Assembly: GCF_014201465.1 (NCBI RefSeq)
Contig: NZ_JACHEP010000027.1
Location: forward strand, 1 to 38,932
Direction: 5' to 3'
DNA from: Anoxybacteroides tepidamans
GTDB lineage: Bacteria; Bacillota; Bacilli; Bacillales; Anoxybacillaceae
DNA length: 38,932 bases
Every line of letters starts with the position of its first letter. Position 1 is the stretch's first letter. A model generated the notes under the pieces. The model was given only the letters and a program-made list of their open reading frames with translations. It ran no database searches and was not told the origin of the DNA. The position numbers and the translations under genes are program-made. This document shows, piece after piece, positions 1-8,964 of this stretch.

Positions 1-143
1 GGAAAATCTTTCACCGCTCCTAATGAAAGTGTGAACGGGTTGACGAATAAAATATAAGCCATTGATAAGAACGTCGTTAACCCGGCAATCATTTCCGTCC
101 GGTAATTTGTGCCGAGCTCATCAAATTGGAAGTATTTTCTCAC
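1..143 (-). CDS. NCS2 family purine permease (PbuG/AzgA type), N-terminal part, runs off the window
   Basis: Minus-strand frame with a GTG start at 143 and an AGGAGG site 8 nt upstream (151-157). The visible 47 residues contain YFQFDELGTNYR and GLTTFLSMAYILFVNP, the typical opening of the AzgA-like branch of the NCS2 family (PbuG/PbuO of B. subtilis): a short cytoplasmic lead, then the first membrane segment. Members are proton-driven importers of hypoxanthine, guanine or adenine; which base cannot be told from the N terminus. The rest lies outside the window. The divergent neighbour at 1152 is a nucleobase/nucleoside-type deaminase, which fits purine salvage. I saw no purine riboswitch core in the leader. 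Confidence 0.85.
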   Translation of the reverse strand, partial: MRKYFQFDELGTNYRTEMIAGLTTFLSMAYILFVNPFTLSLGAVKDF

Positions 144-233
144 TTCTTTGTCCTCCTCGTATATCTATTTTAAGAAAAGCAAAAGTAAAACATTGTTCTA
201 ACTCCTTGCTAAATATTAATTTGATTGTATTTT

Positions 234-308
234 TTATAACACCAAAATCGCTAATACATGTTGCAGACCAATAGAAATAATACGAACCTGTTCTCTGCTT
301 TTGTTCAA
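234..308 (-). pseudogene. N-terminal stub of a second purine (xanthine/uracil-type) permease, or a leader peptide
   Basis: A 24-codon minus-strand frame starts with TTG at 308 after a strong GGAGGG site 7 nt upstream and ends with TAA at 234-236. The peptide contains SIGLQHVLAIL. GLQHVLA is the signature of the first helix of NAT/NCS2 xanthine-uracil permeases (PbuX, PucJ/PucK type), a different branch from the permease just downstream. Homology stops abruptly after this motif, so the simplest reading is a gene truncated by deletion that kept its translation start. Because the start and ribosome site look intact, it may still be translated just ahead of the downstream permease. Confidence 0.55.
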
Positions 309-347
309 TGACACTCCCTCCAATATTTGCAATACACATTACATATA

Positions 348-366
348 ATGTTATTTTTTATAACAT
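348..366. promoter_or_regulatory. Perfect 7-bp inverted repeat, candidate operator
   Basis: ATGTTAT, five T, ATAACAT forms a perfect dyad about 40 nt upstream of the permease stub start. Size and position fit a repressor or activator site in the promoter region of the minus-strand permease genes. The sequence is AT-rich, so chance cannot be excluded. Confidence 0.3.
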
Positions 367-1151
367 GATAAAACAAAGCATTATGGATGTCATTGGTTAA
401 ATTATATAATTTTTTTTAGAATAGTTGACAAATTGCATAAAAATTATGCCGGCATTCAGTAGTATAAGGAATATGGATGTCATAAAATTTAACATTTATT
501 ATATGCGAAATGCTAACTGAAAGCGAAAAATAATATCCGGGATCTTTTAGACTTTTTCTAAGCATTTTTCTAAACACAACCTGTGGTGCTGGTTGAATGT
601 CATAATCTTGTTACTTTCAAGCGTTTTCCGTATTTGCTGTGTAATCACGACCTGTGGAAAATACAGGATCAATTAGCGTCCATCGCCATCTAGCACCATG
701 AGTTAAACACAGTAAATGACCATATTTCGGTTTTTTTGTTGTTCAGGAGCATCCATCATGCTATATACTTCCCTTTATGCCTCACAATTCATTTTGCATG
801 ACGAATAACAGGAAAGTGTAAAATATCTCTGAAATTTTCATACGCTCACCTTTATATTGTTTTAGTGAAATTGTACAAACATCTATAAAATTTATAACAA
901 TTTTACCAATGAACATAGAAAAGAATCGAGATAAAATTAACGTGATATGTTATATTTTATTACAGAAGAGATATAACGATCTATGTATATTCCTCTTTTC
1001 AGCTGAAAAAGCAGAGATAGTGATTGAGTGAGTTGTTTCGTTCGGTGGGGGTCACTAGATTGTTATACAGTGGCTCAGGAAGCATGAAAAGAAAATATGA
1101 ATCAATTAAGCAGCTATTGTTACGCAAAATTGCGTTAATGGAGGGGATCGA
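367..1151. other. AT-rich intergenic region of about 785 bp without a recognisable gene
   Basis: No convincing frame on either strand. The 12-mer TATGGATGTCAT occurs at 382-393 and again at 472-483. A TTGACA hexamer at 425-430 has no good -10 at normal spacing. A short repeat CCTGTGG occurs near 591 and 650. No purine riboswitch, T-box or tRNA pattern was seen. Its size suggests either a long divergent control region or the scar of lost genes, in line with the permease stub beside it. Confidence 0.5.
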
Positions 1152-2486
1152 ATGGGAACTTTGTTAATTAAAAATGCAGAAATTATTACGATGAATCGTG
1201 CCAATGAAATTATAATCGGCGACATTTTCATAAAAAATGACACGATTCACTCAATCGGCACAGAATTAAATCCAAATCGCGCTGATAAAATCATTGATGC
1301 GAAAAATCGCACCGTCATACCAGGATTTATTCAAACTCACATTCATTTATGTCAAACTCTTTTTCGAGGAAAAGGGGATGATTTAGAGTTATTAGACTGG
1401 TTAAAAAAACGGATTTGGCCATTAGAAGCAGCACATGATGAAGAATCGATCTATTATTCAGCCATGCTCGGTATCGGCGAACTTATCCAAAGCGGCACGA
1501 CAACCATCGTCGACATGGAAACAGTGCATCATACAGAATTTGCTTTTCAAGCTATCGCCAAAAGCGGAATAAGAGCATTATCGGGAAAAGTGATGATGGA
1601 TAAAGGAAATGATGTTCCAATCGGATTACAAGAAAAGACGTCTGATTCTATACAAGAAAGTGTCGATTTACTAGAAAAATGGAATATGTTTGATAGTGGA
1701 AGAATCCGTTATGCCTTCTCTCCTCGCTTTGTTATTTCATGTACGGAAACGTTGTTGAAAGAGGTCAAGAATTTATCGGAAGCGTATAATGTAAAAGTTC
1801 ATACCCACGCGGCCGAAAATCGTAAAGAAATTGAAATCGTGCAAAATGAAACGGGCATGAGAAATATTGAATACCTTGACTATCTTGGGCTGGCAAATGA
1901 ACGGTTGATATTAGCCCACTGCATATGGCTAAATGAGCGGGAAAAGAAAATAATTAAGGAAAAGGGAGTTCATATTAGCCATTGCCCCGGCTCAAATTTA
2001 AAATTGGCATCAGGAATCGCTGATATTCCAGACTTGCTTAGCATGGGAGTTTCTTTAAGCTTAGGTGCGGACGGGGCTCCGTGCAACAACAATTTAAATA
2101 TGTTTAACGAAATGAGACTAGCAGCCCTTATTCAAAAAACGACATATGGACCTACAGCTATGAATGCTAGAAGCGTCTTTGAAATGGCAACAATTGGTGG
2201 TGCCAAAGCAGTTGGCTTAGAGAATGAAATTGGAAGTATTGAAGTTGGCAAAAAAGCGGATTTGGTTATCTTAAATTTGAATAATTTCCACACGTATCCT
2301 TCTTATGATGTCGATCCCATTTCGCGAATCGTTTATTCTGCTTCAAGAGACGACGTCGAAACAACTATTATTAACGGGCAAATTGTCATGGAAAACAAAG
2401 TGTTAAAAACTATCGACAAAGACACTATTTTATATGAAGCAAATCGTTCCATTAAAAGGCTTTTAAAAAGAGCGGATTTTATTTAG
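1152..2486 (+). CDS. ATZ/TRZ family amidohydrolase (5'-deoxyadenosine/SAH or other purine-type deaminase)
   Basis: 444 residues; ATG preceded by GGAGGGG. It has the metal-dependent amidohydrolase fold with all ligands visible: HIH near residue 63, HTHAAEN near 219, LAHC near 256 and GADGAPCNN near 307, plus the flanking beta-sandwich that includes PGFIQTHIHL and the C-terminal IGSIEVGKKADLVIL. The stretch LFRG, DW, IWPLEA is characteristic of the MTA/SAH/5'-deoxyadenosine deaminase branch, enzymes that hydrolytically remove an amino group from adenosine-like compounds or purine bases. Its divergent partner is a purine permease. Family is certain, exact substrate is not; guanine or 8-oxoguanine deaminase remain possible. 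Cytoplasmic. Confidence 0.85.
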   Translation: MGTLLIKNAEIITMNRANEIIIGDIFIKNDTIHSIGTELNPNRADKIIDAKNRTVIPGFIQTHIHLCQTLFRGKGDDLELLDWLKKRIWPLEAAHDEESIYYSAMLGIGELIQSGTTTIVDMETVHHTEFAFQAIAKSGIRALSGKVMMDKGNDVPIGLQEKTSDSIQESVDLLEKWNMFDSGRIRYAFSPRFVISCTETLLKEVKNLSEAYNVKVHTHAAENRKEIEIVQNETGMRNIEYLDYLGLANERLILAHCIWLNEREKKIIKEKGVHISHCPGSNLKLASGIADIPDLLSMGVSLSLGADGAPCNNNLNMFNEMRLAALIQKTTYGPTAMNARSVFEMATIGGAKAVGLENEIGSIEVGKKADLVILNLNNFHTYPSYDVDPISRIVYSASRDDVETTIINGQIVMENKVLKTIDKDTILYEANRSIKRLLKRADFI

Positions 2487-2514
2487 AATCATTCCATTGT
2501 ATATGCCTTATACA

Positions 2515-2557
2515 AAAAAGACGGCTCTTGCGTAAATGTTGCGAAGCAAGAGCCGTT
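2515..2557 (-). terminator. Rho-independent terminator of the enoyl-CoA hydratase gene
   Basis: ACGGCTCTTGC (2522-2532) pairs with GCAAGAGCCGT (2547-2557). Read on the minus strand the stem is followed by TCTTTTTTG, immediately after the yhaR-like stop. It may also stop plus-strand transcription from the amidohydrolase, though the T-run on that side is poor. Confidence 0.8.
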
Positions 2558-2563
2558 CGTTCC

Positions 2564-3328
2564 TTACCGACCTGTAAAGTTCGGTTTTCTCTTTTCGAGA
2601 AATGCGCGCACACCTTCGCGGTGGTCTTCCGTTTGCCGCATTTTTTGTTGGGCTTCCGTTTCGAATTGAAGCACTTTTAATAGTTCCTCTTTTGTTAAGT
2701 TAGCATACAACGTTTTGGTGGCGATCATCGCTTGCAGCGGTTTTGCTTGCCACTCAGCAATTTTTTGCTCCGCTTCGTTCTCATCCTCAACAATGAAGTC
2801 GACGATCCCAAGTTCATACGCTTCGTGAGCGTTCATCGGTTTCCCTTCCCAAATGATGTGCTTTGCTTTCGTTTCGCCGACCCGTTTCGCTAAGAAGAAA
2901 TGTCCCCCTCCGTCCGGAATCAGTCCAATGCCGATAAAGTTCATCGCCAAGCGCGCCTCTTTCGTCGCAATGACATAGTCACTGGCTAAAGCGAAACTCA
3001 ACCCTAGCCCTGCCGCTGGTCCATGAACGACGGCAATGACCATTTTCGGCATGCTGTACAATGTCGCTATAACTTGCTGGATCGTATTCATGACTTCATG
3101 AAATTTTTCTGGGTCTTCTACGCTAAGCATCGTTTTAATATCGCCGCCAGCGGAAAACCCTCTCCCTCTCCCGCGAATGACAAGAAGCTGCGCATCGCTT
3201 TGTTCTACTTGGCGCAGCGCTTCGACCAATTCATTCAACATTTGCACGTCCATCGCATTTAACGAATCCGGACGGTTCAACTCCAATACCGCCAAATTTC
3301 CTGAAAATGAAAGCACTACTGTTTCCAT
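2564..3328 (-). CDS. yhaR: Enoyl-CoA hydratase/isomerase family protein (YhaR type)
   Basis: 254 residues if started at the ATG at 3328, chosen because AGGGGG lies 6 nt upstream; the frame stays open for 23 further codons without a ribosome site. Crotonase fold: the oxyanion-hole motifs FSAGGDIKTM and HGPAAGLGLSFALASD are present. PDGGGHFFL occupies the position where hydratases carry the second catalytic glutamate (here D), which is typical of YhaR-like and isomerase-like members rather than FadB-type hydratases. It probably acts on an acyl-CoA in fatty acid or branched/aromatic acid breakdown; substrate unknown. It has its own terminator and is separated from the aldehyde dehydrogenase by that gene's terminator, so it is likely transcribed alone. 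Confidence 0.8.
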   Translation of the reverse strand: METVVLSFSGNLAVLELNRPDSLNAMDVQMLNELVEALRQVEQSDAQLLVIRGRGRGFSAGGDIKTMLSVEDPEKFHEVMNTIQQVIATLYSMPKMVIAVVHGPAAGLGLSFALASDYVIATKEARLAMNFIGIGLIPDGGGHFFLAKRVGETKAKHIIWEGKPMNAHEAYELGIVDFIVEDENEAEQKIAEWQAKPLQAMIATKTLYANLTKEELLKVLQFETEAQQKMRQTEDHREGVRAFLEKRKPNFTGR

Positions 3329-3400
3329 TGCCATCCCCCTGTTTGACCGATTTCCTTTTAATTTATTCCGCACCATTTTCAAAATTCCTTTTTTCAATAT

Positions 3401-3433
3401 AAAAAATCCGTACCACCCAAACAGGTGATACGG
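3401..3433 (-). terminator. Rho-independent terminator of the aldehyde dehydrogenase gene
   Basis: On the minus strand CCGTATCACC, a 6-nt loop and GGTGGTACGG (one wobble pair) are followed by ATTTTTT, just past the stop at 3441. Confidence 0.85.
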
Positions 3434-3440
3434 AAGTTTG

Positions 3441-4880
3441 TTACCGATTGCGATTAAAAATGATGAGTTTTAACTCTGTCATTTCTTCAATCGCATAGCG
3501 AATTCCTTCGCGGCCAAACCCGCTTTCTTTGACGCCGCCATATGGCATATGATCAACGCGGAACGTCGGAATGTCGTTAATAAGCACCCCGCCGACGTGC
3601 AGTTTCTCTGCCGCTTCCCATGCTGTATGGACGTTGTCCGTATATATGCCGGCTTGCAATCCGTAGCGCGAGTCATTGACAAGCTCAATCGCTTCATCGA
3701 TGGAGGAAACTTTATTAATCAACACAATTGGTGCAAACACTTCTTGGCACGATACTTTCATCGTTGGTGCCGCATCTAAAATCACCGTCGGCAATAACAT
3801 ATTCCCTTGTCTCTCACCGCCAATTGCAACGGTAGCGCCACCTTGCTTCGCTTCTTCGATCCAATGCAACGAACGCTCGACATCTTTCTCGGAAATTAGA
3901 GCAGAAACGTCTGTGCTTGGATCGAGCGGGTCGCCTACTTTCAGCTGCTTCACCGCCGCAACAAACTTTTCGACGAACTCTTCATACCGTTTTTCATGTA
4001 CGTAAATGCGCTGCAGCGAAATGCACACTTGCCCTTGGAACGAAAATGCGCCAACTATACACCGCGGAATGATGCGATCAACATCCACTTGTTCATCGAC
4101 AATAACGGCAGAATTGGAACCGAGTTCGAGAGTCACACGTTTAAGCCCTGCTTTATTGCGAATGCCAATGCCTACTTCTGGACTGCCCGTAAACGTCACC
4201 ATGCTAATGCGCGGATCGGTTACGATTTGATCACCGACCGTTTTTCCACTTCCGGTCACGACATTTAACGCCCCTTTCGGCAGTCCTGCCTGTTCAAACA
4301 ATTCGGCAATAAAATACGCCGAAAGCGGCGTTTGGCTCGCCGGCTTCAGCACGACCGTATTTCCAGAAGCGATGGCTGGTCCCAGTTTATGTGCCACTAA
4401 ATTCATCGGAAAGTTAAACGGCGTAATCGCTCCGATCACACCGATCGGCTCTCTTACGGTAAACGCCATGCGATTTTCCCCGCCCGGCGCGGCATCAAGC
4501 GGAATCGTTTCTCCGTGAATGCGCTTCGCTTCTTCAGCGGCAAATTTGTATGTTTGAATCGTGCGAGCCACTTCCGCTTTTGCTGTCGTGATTGGTTTAG
4601 CGGCTTCTAGTGCAATCGTCCTTGCAGCTTCTTCCGCACGTTCTTGAAGAAGAGCAACCACTTTTTCTAAAATTGCTGACCGCTCATGTGCTGGCATTTT
4701 CGCCATCGTCCGTCTTGTTTCGTAAGCAGCTGCAATCGCCCGTTTTACTTCCGCTTCAGTTGCCATCGGAATTTCCGCCAACGCCTCTCCAGAATACGGA
4801 GACCGTAATATCGTGTACGATTCCGCCTCTATCCATTCTCCATTAATATACAACTTCTTTTTGTCCGCCGTTGTTTTCAT
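3441..4880 (-). CDS. NAD(P)-dependent aldehyde dehydrogenase
   Basis: 479 residues from the ATG at 4880 (GGAAGG 7 nt upstream; a GTG one codon earlier is also possible). Complete ALDH fold: cofactor region [10 protein letters not shown] and VVLKPASQTP, TFTGSPEVG, the general base Glu in LELGSN (about residue 252) and the nucleophilic Cys in GQVCISLQR (about 286), ending with the usual PYGGVKESGFG. Overall it resembles the lactaldehyde, glycolaldehyde and phosphonoacetaldehyde-like ALDH group. It oxidises an aldehyde to the acid in the cytoplasm; substrate unknown. The start codon overlaps the stop of a relic frame (TGATG), so it was once the second gene of an operon. Confidence 0.85.
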   Translation of the reverse strand: MKTTADKKKLYINGEWIEAESYTILRSPYSGEALAEIPMATEAEVKRAIAAAYETRRTMAKMPAHERSAILEKVVALLQERAEEAARTIALEAAKPITTAKAEVARTIQTYKFAAEEAKRIHGETIPLDAAPGGENRMAFTVREPIGVIGAITPFNFPMNLVAHKLGPAIASGNTVVLKPASQTPLSAYFIAELFEQAGLPKGALNVVTGSGKTVGDQIVTDPRISMVTFTGSPEVGIGIRNKAGLKRVTLELGSNSAVIVDEQVDVDRIIPRCIVGAFSFQGQVCISLQRIYVHEKRYEEFVEKFVAAVKQLKVGDPLDPSTDVSALISEKDVERSLHWIEEAKQGGATVAIGGERQGNMLLPTVILDAAPTMKVSCQEVFAPIVLINKVSSIDEAIELVNDSRYGLQAGIYTDNVHTAWEAAEKLHVGGVLINDIPTFRVDHMPYGGVKESGFGREGIRYAIEEMTELKLIIFNRNR

Positions 4881-4966
4881 CACTTTCCCTTCCTTTCCCT
4901 TTTTCTTTGCATATTTTGCGCTAGTTCATGAATGGCTTCCTTGATCCCAACGTTGATGGCATTCGT
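4880..4966 (-). pseudogene. C-terminal remnant of a lost gene upstream of the aldehyde dehydrogenase
   Basis: A 28-codon minus-strand frame contains NAINVGIKEAIHELAQNMQ, a coding-like amphipathic helix, and ends in TGA at 4880-4882, overlapping the next ATG as TGATG. There is a stop codon immediately before it and no start. Such coupling normally joins two operon genes, so this is probably the tail of a deleted enzyme gene. I do not recognise the family. Confidence 0.35.
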
Positions 4967-5177
4967 TCAAAATCGCTGTTCTTTTATTATTTATTCAGCT
5001 TTTTGTCTTGGAATCCTTCATAACTATCTATTAATAATAGTACTATAATCAAAACATAATTTATGAAGTTGAAAGATTGATTATGAAGCGATAGATGATT
5101 GAGTTTTCCTAATATGTTTGAGATTTTTTCAAACAAGTGTCCGTTAGATCCTAAATATTCAAGTTAAATTCATATTG
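4967..5177. other. Intergenic, AT-rich, no gene seen
   Basis: Minus-strand promoter region for the aldehyde dehydrogenase. Candidate -10 like sequences exist near 5030-5060 (TATAGT, TATTAAT), but no well-spaced -35 was identified. Confidence 0.3.
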
Positions 5178-5213
5178 AAAAAAAGCATTTGCCTCCCATC
5201 GTATGATGAGAGG
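5178..5213 (-). terminator. Probable terminator of the sugar O-acetyltransferase gene
   Basis: On the minus strand CCTCTCATC, loop ATAC, GATGGGAGG (one T-G pair), with a run of seven T beginning about 7 nt after the stem. Confidence 0.6.
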
Positions 5214-5220
5214 TTCAAAC

Positions 5221-5781
5221 TCAAATTTCTATGCGCTTAATGATTCTTGCCGGATTTCCTCCAACGACAACATTGCTTGGCACATCTTTCGTAACGACGG
5301 CGCCGGAGGCAATGATAACATTATCGCCAATGTTCACCCCTGGATTGATTACCGCTCTCCCGCCAATCCATACATTATGACCAATGCGAACCGGTTTCCC
5401 GTATTCTAACCCTGTGTTTCTTTCCTGCGGATGCAACGGATGCGTCGCTGTGTAAATGTGCACACCAGGACCGACTAGGCAGTTATCGCCAATTCGCACT
5501 TCACACACATCTAAAATCACGCAATCAAAATTCATATAAAAATTTTCGCCAACGTGAATGTTATAGCCATAGTCGCAACGGAAGTTCGGTTCAACATACA
5601 CGTTGTTCCCAGTTGAACCGAACAATTCTTTTAACAGTCTCATTCGTTTCTCATACTCTGTTTCGAGCGTTTGATTATATAAACGAGTGAGCTTTCTCGC
5701 CCGTTCACGCTCTTGGACTAATTGCGGATCGGCTGCATAATACAATTTCCCGTTTAACATTTTTTCTTTCTCTGTTTCCAT
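5221..5781 (-). CDS. maa: Maltose/sugar O-acetyltransferase
   Basis: 186 residues, the normal length for Maa/LacA/NodL enzymes. N-terminal mac domain ([16 protein letters not shown], then the [10 protein letters not shown] helix) followed by a left-handed beta-helix of hexapeptide repeats ([18 protein letters not shown], then [11 protein letters not shown]). The catalytic His is expected in YTATHPLHP. The C-terminal [18 protein letters not shown] is the classical acetyl-CoA-binding end. It moves acetyl from acetyl-CoA to glucose, maltose or a similar sugar, probably for detoxification or overflow. GAGGAG precedes the ATG. Single gene with its own terminator, divergent from hemAT. Confidence 0.88.
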   Translation of the reverse strand: METEKEKMLNGKLYYAADPQLVQERERARKLTRLYNQTLETEYEKRMRLLKELFGSTGNNVYVEPNFRCDYGYNIHVGENFYMNFDCVILDVCEVRIGDNCLVGPGVHIYTATHPLHPQERNTGLEYGKPVRIGHNVWIGGRAVINPGVNIGDNVIIASGAVVTKDVPSNVVVGGNPARIIKRIEI

Positions 5782-5948
5782 TTCCCTCTCTCCTCGTTCA
5801 ATCTTTTATAACTTTAGTATACCGCTTTTTTCTCTTTTTTTAAAAACTTAGTTGATTAGGATGATTTACTTATTCCATTTTTCCGAAATGTTCGATAACA
5901 TATTTTAGTACTGTGTTTATATTAATTTACCAAGAGGAGCGATCACGA

Positions 5949-7250
5949 ATGAACTTCTCATTTTTCATAAAAAAAGAACATTCCTCAACGATCACAACGG
6001 AAAGATTAGATGCTCCAAACAGGCCTGTTCGTCTACAAGATCCGACGATAAACAAACAAATCGAAATGATTGAACTAACAGAGCAAGATCTAGCGTTGCT
6101 TGCAAAACTAAAACCATTCATCGAAGAAAAAATCGATTGGATTGTTACCCGTTTTTATGATACGTTGCAAAAAGAACCGTCGCTGCTTGAAATTATTCAT
6201 CGTCATAGCTCGACTGAACGATTAAAAAAGACGCTTAAAATTCATATTATTGAAATGTTTAACGGAAAGATCGATGAGGAATTTATTGCAAAGCGAACAC
6301 GCATCGCTGTTGCTCACTTGCGAATCGGCTTATTGCCTAAATGGTACATGTGCGCCTTTCAACAATTGCTCTTATCTATTTTAGAAGTCATTACACCGCA
6401 CATGCGCGAGCCGCACATGCTTATTGAAGCTACTAAATCAGTGACAAAAATCTTGAATTTTGAGCAGCAACTCGTTTTAGAGCAATATGAAAAAGCAAAC
6501 GAAGAAGCACGGCTTCAAATAGAACAAATGAAAAACAAACTGAAAGAGCAACTGAAAGCAATGGTACAAGAGCTTTCAGCGATATCAAGTCAAGCAAGTT
6601 CTTCTGTTGCTGAGTTGACCGATCAAACAAAAGATATTTTGCGGTGTGCTGAAGAAGCGTCGATGATTACGGACGTCAGCGAACAACAATCTGCCGAAGG
6701 ACAAGGAAAATTGCGACACCAGCAAACAACTATGCTTAGTATCCAACAGATGATGAAAAAAATACAAACAGAAGTGCACAACTTGCAACAATCTGCCTCC
6801 AAAATCGAAAACATTAATAGCCTTGTTACCGCGATCGCTGATCAAACGAATATGTTGTCGCTAAATGCTTCGATTGAAGCTGCGCGAGCTGGAGAGCACG
6901 GAAAAGGATTTGCCGTCGTCGCTAGCGAAGTACGCAACTTAGCATCGCAAACAAAACAATCTGTCGCTGGCGTGACTGAAATTTTGAGCGAGCTAAATAA
7001 AAAAATCGACACCATTTCCCAGTCATTAGAGTCGATGGTATCGCTCGTTGTTGATGGTGCTAATGATATGGAACAAATCAATCATTTTTTCGATACTTTC
7101 GCCTTATCCTTGAAGCAAATCCGGGAACAAAACAAGCGCATTGACAGCGAAATGAAGCAATATGTTCATGTCGTATCCGAGATCAATGAATCGATCGCCA
7201 ACGTAGCGGCTTCGGCTGAACAATTAGAGAAAATGGCACACCATCTATAA
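5949..7250 (+). CDS. hemAT: HemAT heme-based aerotaxis transducer (globin-coupled sensor)
   Basis: 433 residues from the ATG at 5949, chosen because AGGAG lies 11 nt upstream and because this numbering puts the proximal heme ligand at His123 (AVAHLRIG) and the distal Tyr at 70 (RFYDTL), the positions known in B. subtilis HemAT (432 residues). An in-frame ATG 12 codons earlier has no ribosome site. Residues 1-180 are the globin sensor, then a coiled-coil linker, then the methyl-accepting signalling hairpin with its tip at [20 protein letters not shown]. There is no membrane segment: it is a soluble receptor that binds O2 and controls CheA for aerotaxis. It converges with another soluble receptor and shares a terminator with it. 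Confidence 0.95.
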   Translation: MNFSFFIKKEHSSTITTERLDAPNRPVRLQDPTINKQIEMIELTEQDLALLAKLKPFIEEKIDWIVTRFYDTLQKEPSLLEIIHRHSSTERLKKTLKIHIIEMFNGKIDEEFIAKRTRIAVAHLRIGLLPKWYMCAFQQLLLSILEVITPHMREPHMLIEATKSVTKILNFEQQLVLEQYEKANEEARLQIEQMKNKLKEQLKAMVQELSAISSQASSSVAELTDQTKDILRCAEEASMITDVSEQQSAEGQGKLRHQQTTMLSIQQMMKKIQTEVHNLQQSASKIENINSLVTAIADQTNMLSLNASIEAARAGEHGKGFAVVASEVRNLASQTKQSVAGVTEILSELNKKIDTISQSLESMVSLVVDGANDMEQINHFFDTFALSLKQIREQNKRIDSEMKQYVHVVSEINESIANVAASAEQLEKMAHHL

Positions 7251-7253
7251 AAA

Positions 7254-7308
7254 CTTTCGCCCTTACCTAACCTTTATCTAAGTAAGGGCGAGTTTGTGTT
7301 CTTTTTTA
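7254..7308. terminator. Shared bidirectional terminator between hemAT and the soluble MCP gene
   Basis: TCGCCCTTAC (7257-7266) pairs with GTAAGGGCGA (7282-7291). A T-rich tract (TTTGTGTTCTTTTTT) follows on the plus strand and a shorter one (AAAG then TTTT) on the minus strand, between two convergent stops. Confidence 0.75.
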
Positions 7309-8694
7309 CATAACGGTAACATTCAAATCCACACCAATGACACCAACGATTTTATTATGGTGAACAATAGGAGCCGAGATCGTAAGGCAAGGGCGTTTTG
7401 TCAATGCCGATGTATAAATATCTGAAACATAGACGCGCCCTTTGCTTGCTTCGATAAACCACGGGCGAGCTTTGGCGTTGACAAGCCCCGCAGGAGGATT
7501 GGAATAAACGAACGTTCCGTCTAAATAGTTGGACCAAACAGCTTCAATATTGGCATCGGACTGCAAAAATTCATTAAGGTATTTTTCGTGCTGTTGTTTG
7601 TTCATTTCATATAACGGGCGGGATTGAAGCAAATGGGAAATTTTCTTTTTCGTATTTTCAATCACCATGTCATCGATGGAAACAGCAGCGATCGTATCAT
7701 CTTTTTTGATAATGCTTTGCAACTCATCAGATGTTTTTTCTAACGCACCATTAATGCGCATAATTTGTTCAACATTTTGATGTTGAAGATCCATATCGAG
7801 CGTCACTTGATGAGCATGCTCTTTATTTTTTGTAGCCATAGCGGAAATTTGCTCAAGCAACGCAGCAATTTCTTGAACGCTGGCTGTTTGCGCATCAACC
7901 GCTTGCGTAGAATCAAATACCATTGTGGTGATATTGCTTAATTTTTCCTTAAAAGAATCTAGAATATGAAGTACGTTCATCATTTCCTTTGAACCATTTT
8001 CAATTTGTTCCGTTTCTGTTTTCACCATATTCGTTGTTGAGGCAATTTCTTTTTGGATCAACGACAGAATTTCGCGCGTTTGTTCCACCGCTTTCGACGT
8101 TTGACTCGCCAAGTTTCCTACTTCATTCGCCACGACCGAAAATCCTTTTCCGTGCTCCCCTGCTCTTGCCGATTCAATATTGGCATTTAATGCAAGAATG
8201 CTCGTTCTTTGTGAAATCGCGCCAATGGTCGAAAGAATTTGGTTGATCTCTTGGGACTGGTTCACTAAACTTTCCATTTGTTTCAACAAAATATGATGAC
8301 TTTTGCGCAACTCATCCATCTCATCTTGCAATTTTTTCAACGAATTCCATGAATGAATCAATTCTTCATAAAACAATTGGCTGCTCGAATGAATTTCTTG
8401 AGAAACCCCTGAAATTTTTAAGGCGGACGATTCGATCATTCTCATCTTTTCCGACACTTGCAGCGTATAATTCATTGTCATCTCAAGATGACTCATTAAT
8501 TCCATCGTGCTTGTTTTACTTGACGTAGAGGTTTCATTTAGCGAAAGTGCCGCAAGTTTCATCTGTTCAATAACCCCTTTTAACTGATCTGCGGCTACTT
8601 CAATTTGCCCCATCACGTGTTGATGATCTGTTTGAAACACTCCATCCGAACGTTCATTTTCACTTGTTTTTGCACGCCACTTCAATAAAAACAT
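7306..8694 (-). CDS. Soluble methyl-accepting chemotaxis protein with C-terminal Cache-like sensor
   Basis: 462 residues; GAGGTGA 6 nt before the ATG. No signal peptide or hydrophobic segment is visible anywhere. Residues 30-330 form a long coiled coil with the conserved receptor tip ([19 protein letters not shown], about 166-184), which should engage CheW/CheA. After residue 335 comes a globular domain with Cache/PDC features: [28 protein letters not shown] and VGVIGVDL at the very end. Cache domains normally sit outside the cell, N-terminal to the signalling part; here the order is reversed and everything is predicted cytoplasmic. It may sense an internal metabolite. A -10 like TATAAT lies at about 8730-8736 on the minus strand. 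Confidence 0.85.
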   Translation of the reverse strand: MFLLKWRAKTSENERSDGVFQTDHQHVMGQIEVAADQLKGVIEQMKLAALSLNETSTSSKTSTMELMSHLEMTMNYTLQVSEKMRMIESSALKISGVSQEIHSSSQLFYEELIHSWNSLKKLQDEMDELRKSHHILLKQMESLVNQSQEINQILSTIGAISQRTSILALNANIESARAGEHGKGFSVVANEVGNLASQTSKAVEQTREILSLIQKEIASTTNMVKTETEQIENGSKEMMNVLHILDSFKEKLSNITTMVFDSTQAVDAQTASVQEIAALLEQISAMATKNKEHAHQVTLDMDLQHQNVEQIMRINGALEKTSDELQSIIKKDDTIAAVSIDDMVIENTKKKISHLLQSRPLYEMNKQQHEKYLNEFLQSDANIEAVWSNYLDGTFVYSNPPAGLVNAKARPWFIEASKGRVYVSDIYTSALTKRPCLTISAPIVHHNKIVGVIGVDLNVTVM

Positions 8695-8964
8695 AAAAAC
8701 TCACCTCTAACGTTATATTTAATAACATGATTATAACATCGAATAAAAAAATAAAGAACTATTTTTTTGAATATTCTTTCATTGGTGTAAAAACTTAAAC
8801 AATTTTTTGGCTGATACAACGTTAAATACATAACACTCGCTTGCATGTTACGTTTTTACGAGCCATTCTTTTCCATGTATGATTCGATTTCATTAACAAA
8901 CATTAATAAATGTTCAACACCATTCATTCTCATTGAAATTGAAAAAAAGAGGAGTGGAGACATA

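Noticed and set aside
158-450. Purine riboswitch leader for the permease
   Set aside because: No match to the conserved core (for example TATGG, TCTACC, CCGTAAA blocks) on the minus strand.
1010-1150. T-box or other riboswitch ahead of the amidohydrolase (GGTGGGGGTCAC)
   Set aside because: No GGGTGGNACCGCG core, no specifier loop pattern and no terminator.
5880-5945. Sigma-D promoter for hemAT (TTCGATAA)
   Set aside because: No matching TAAA -35 at the needed spacing.
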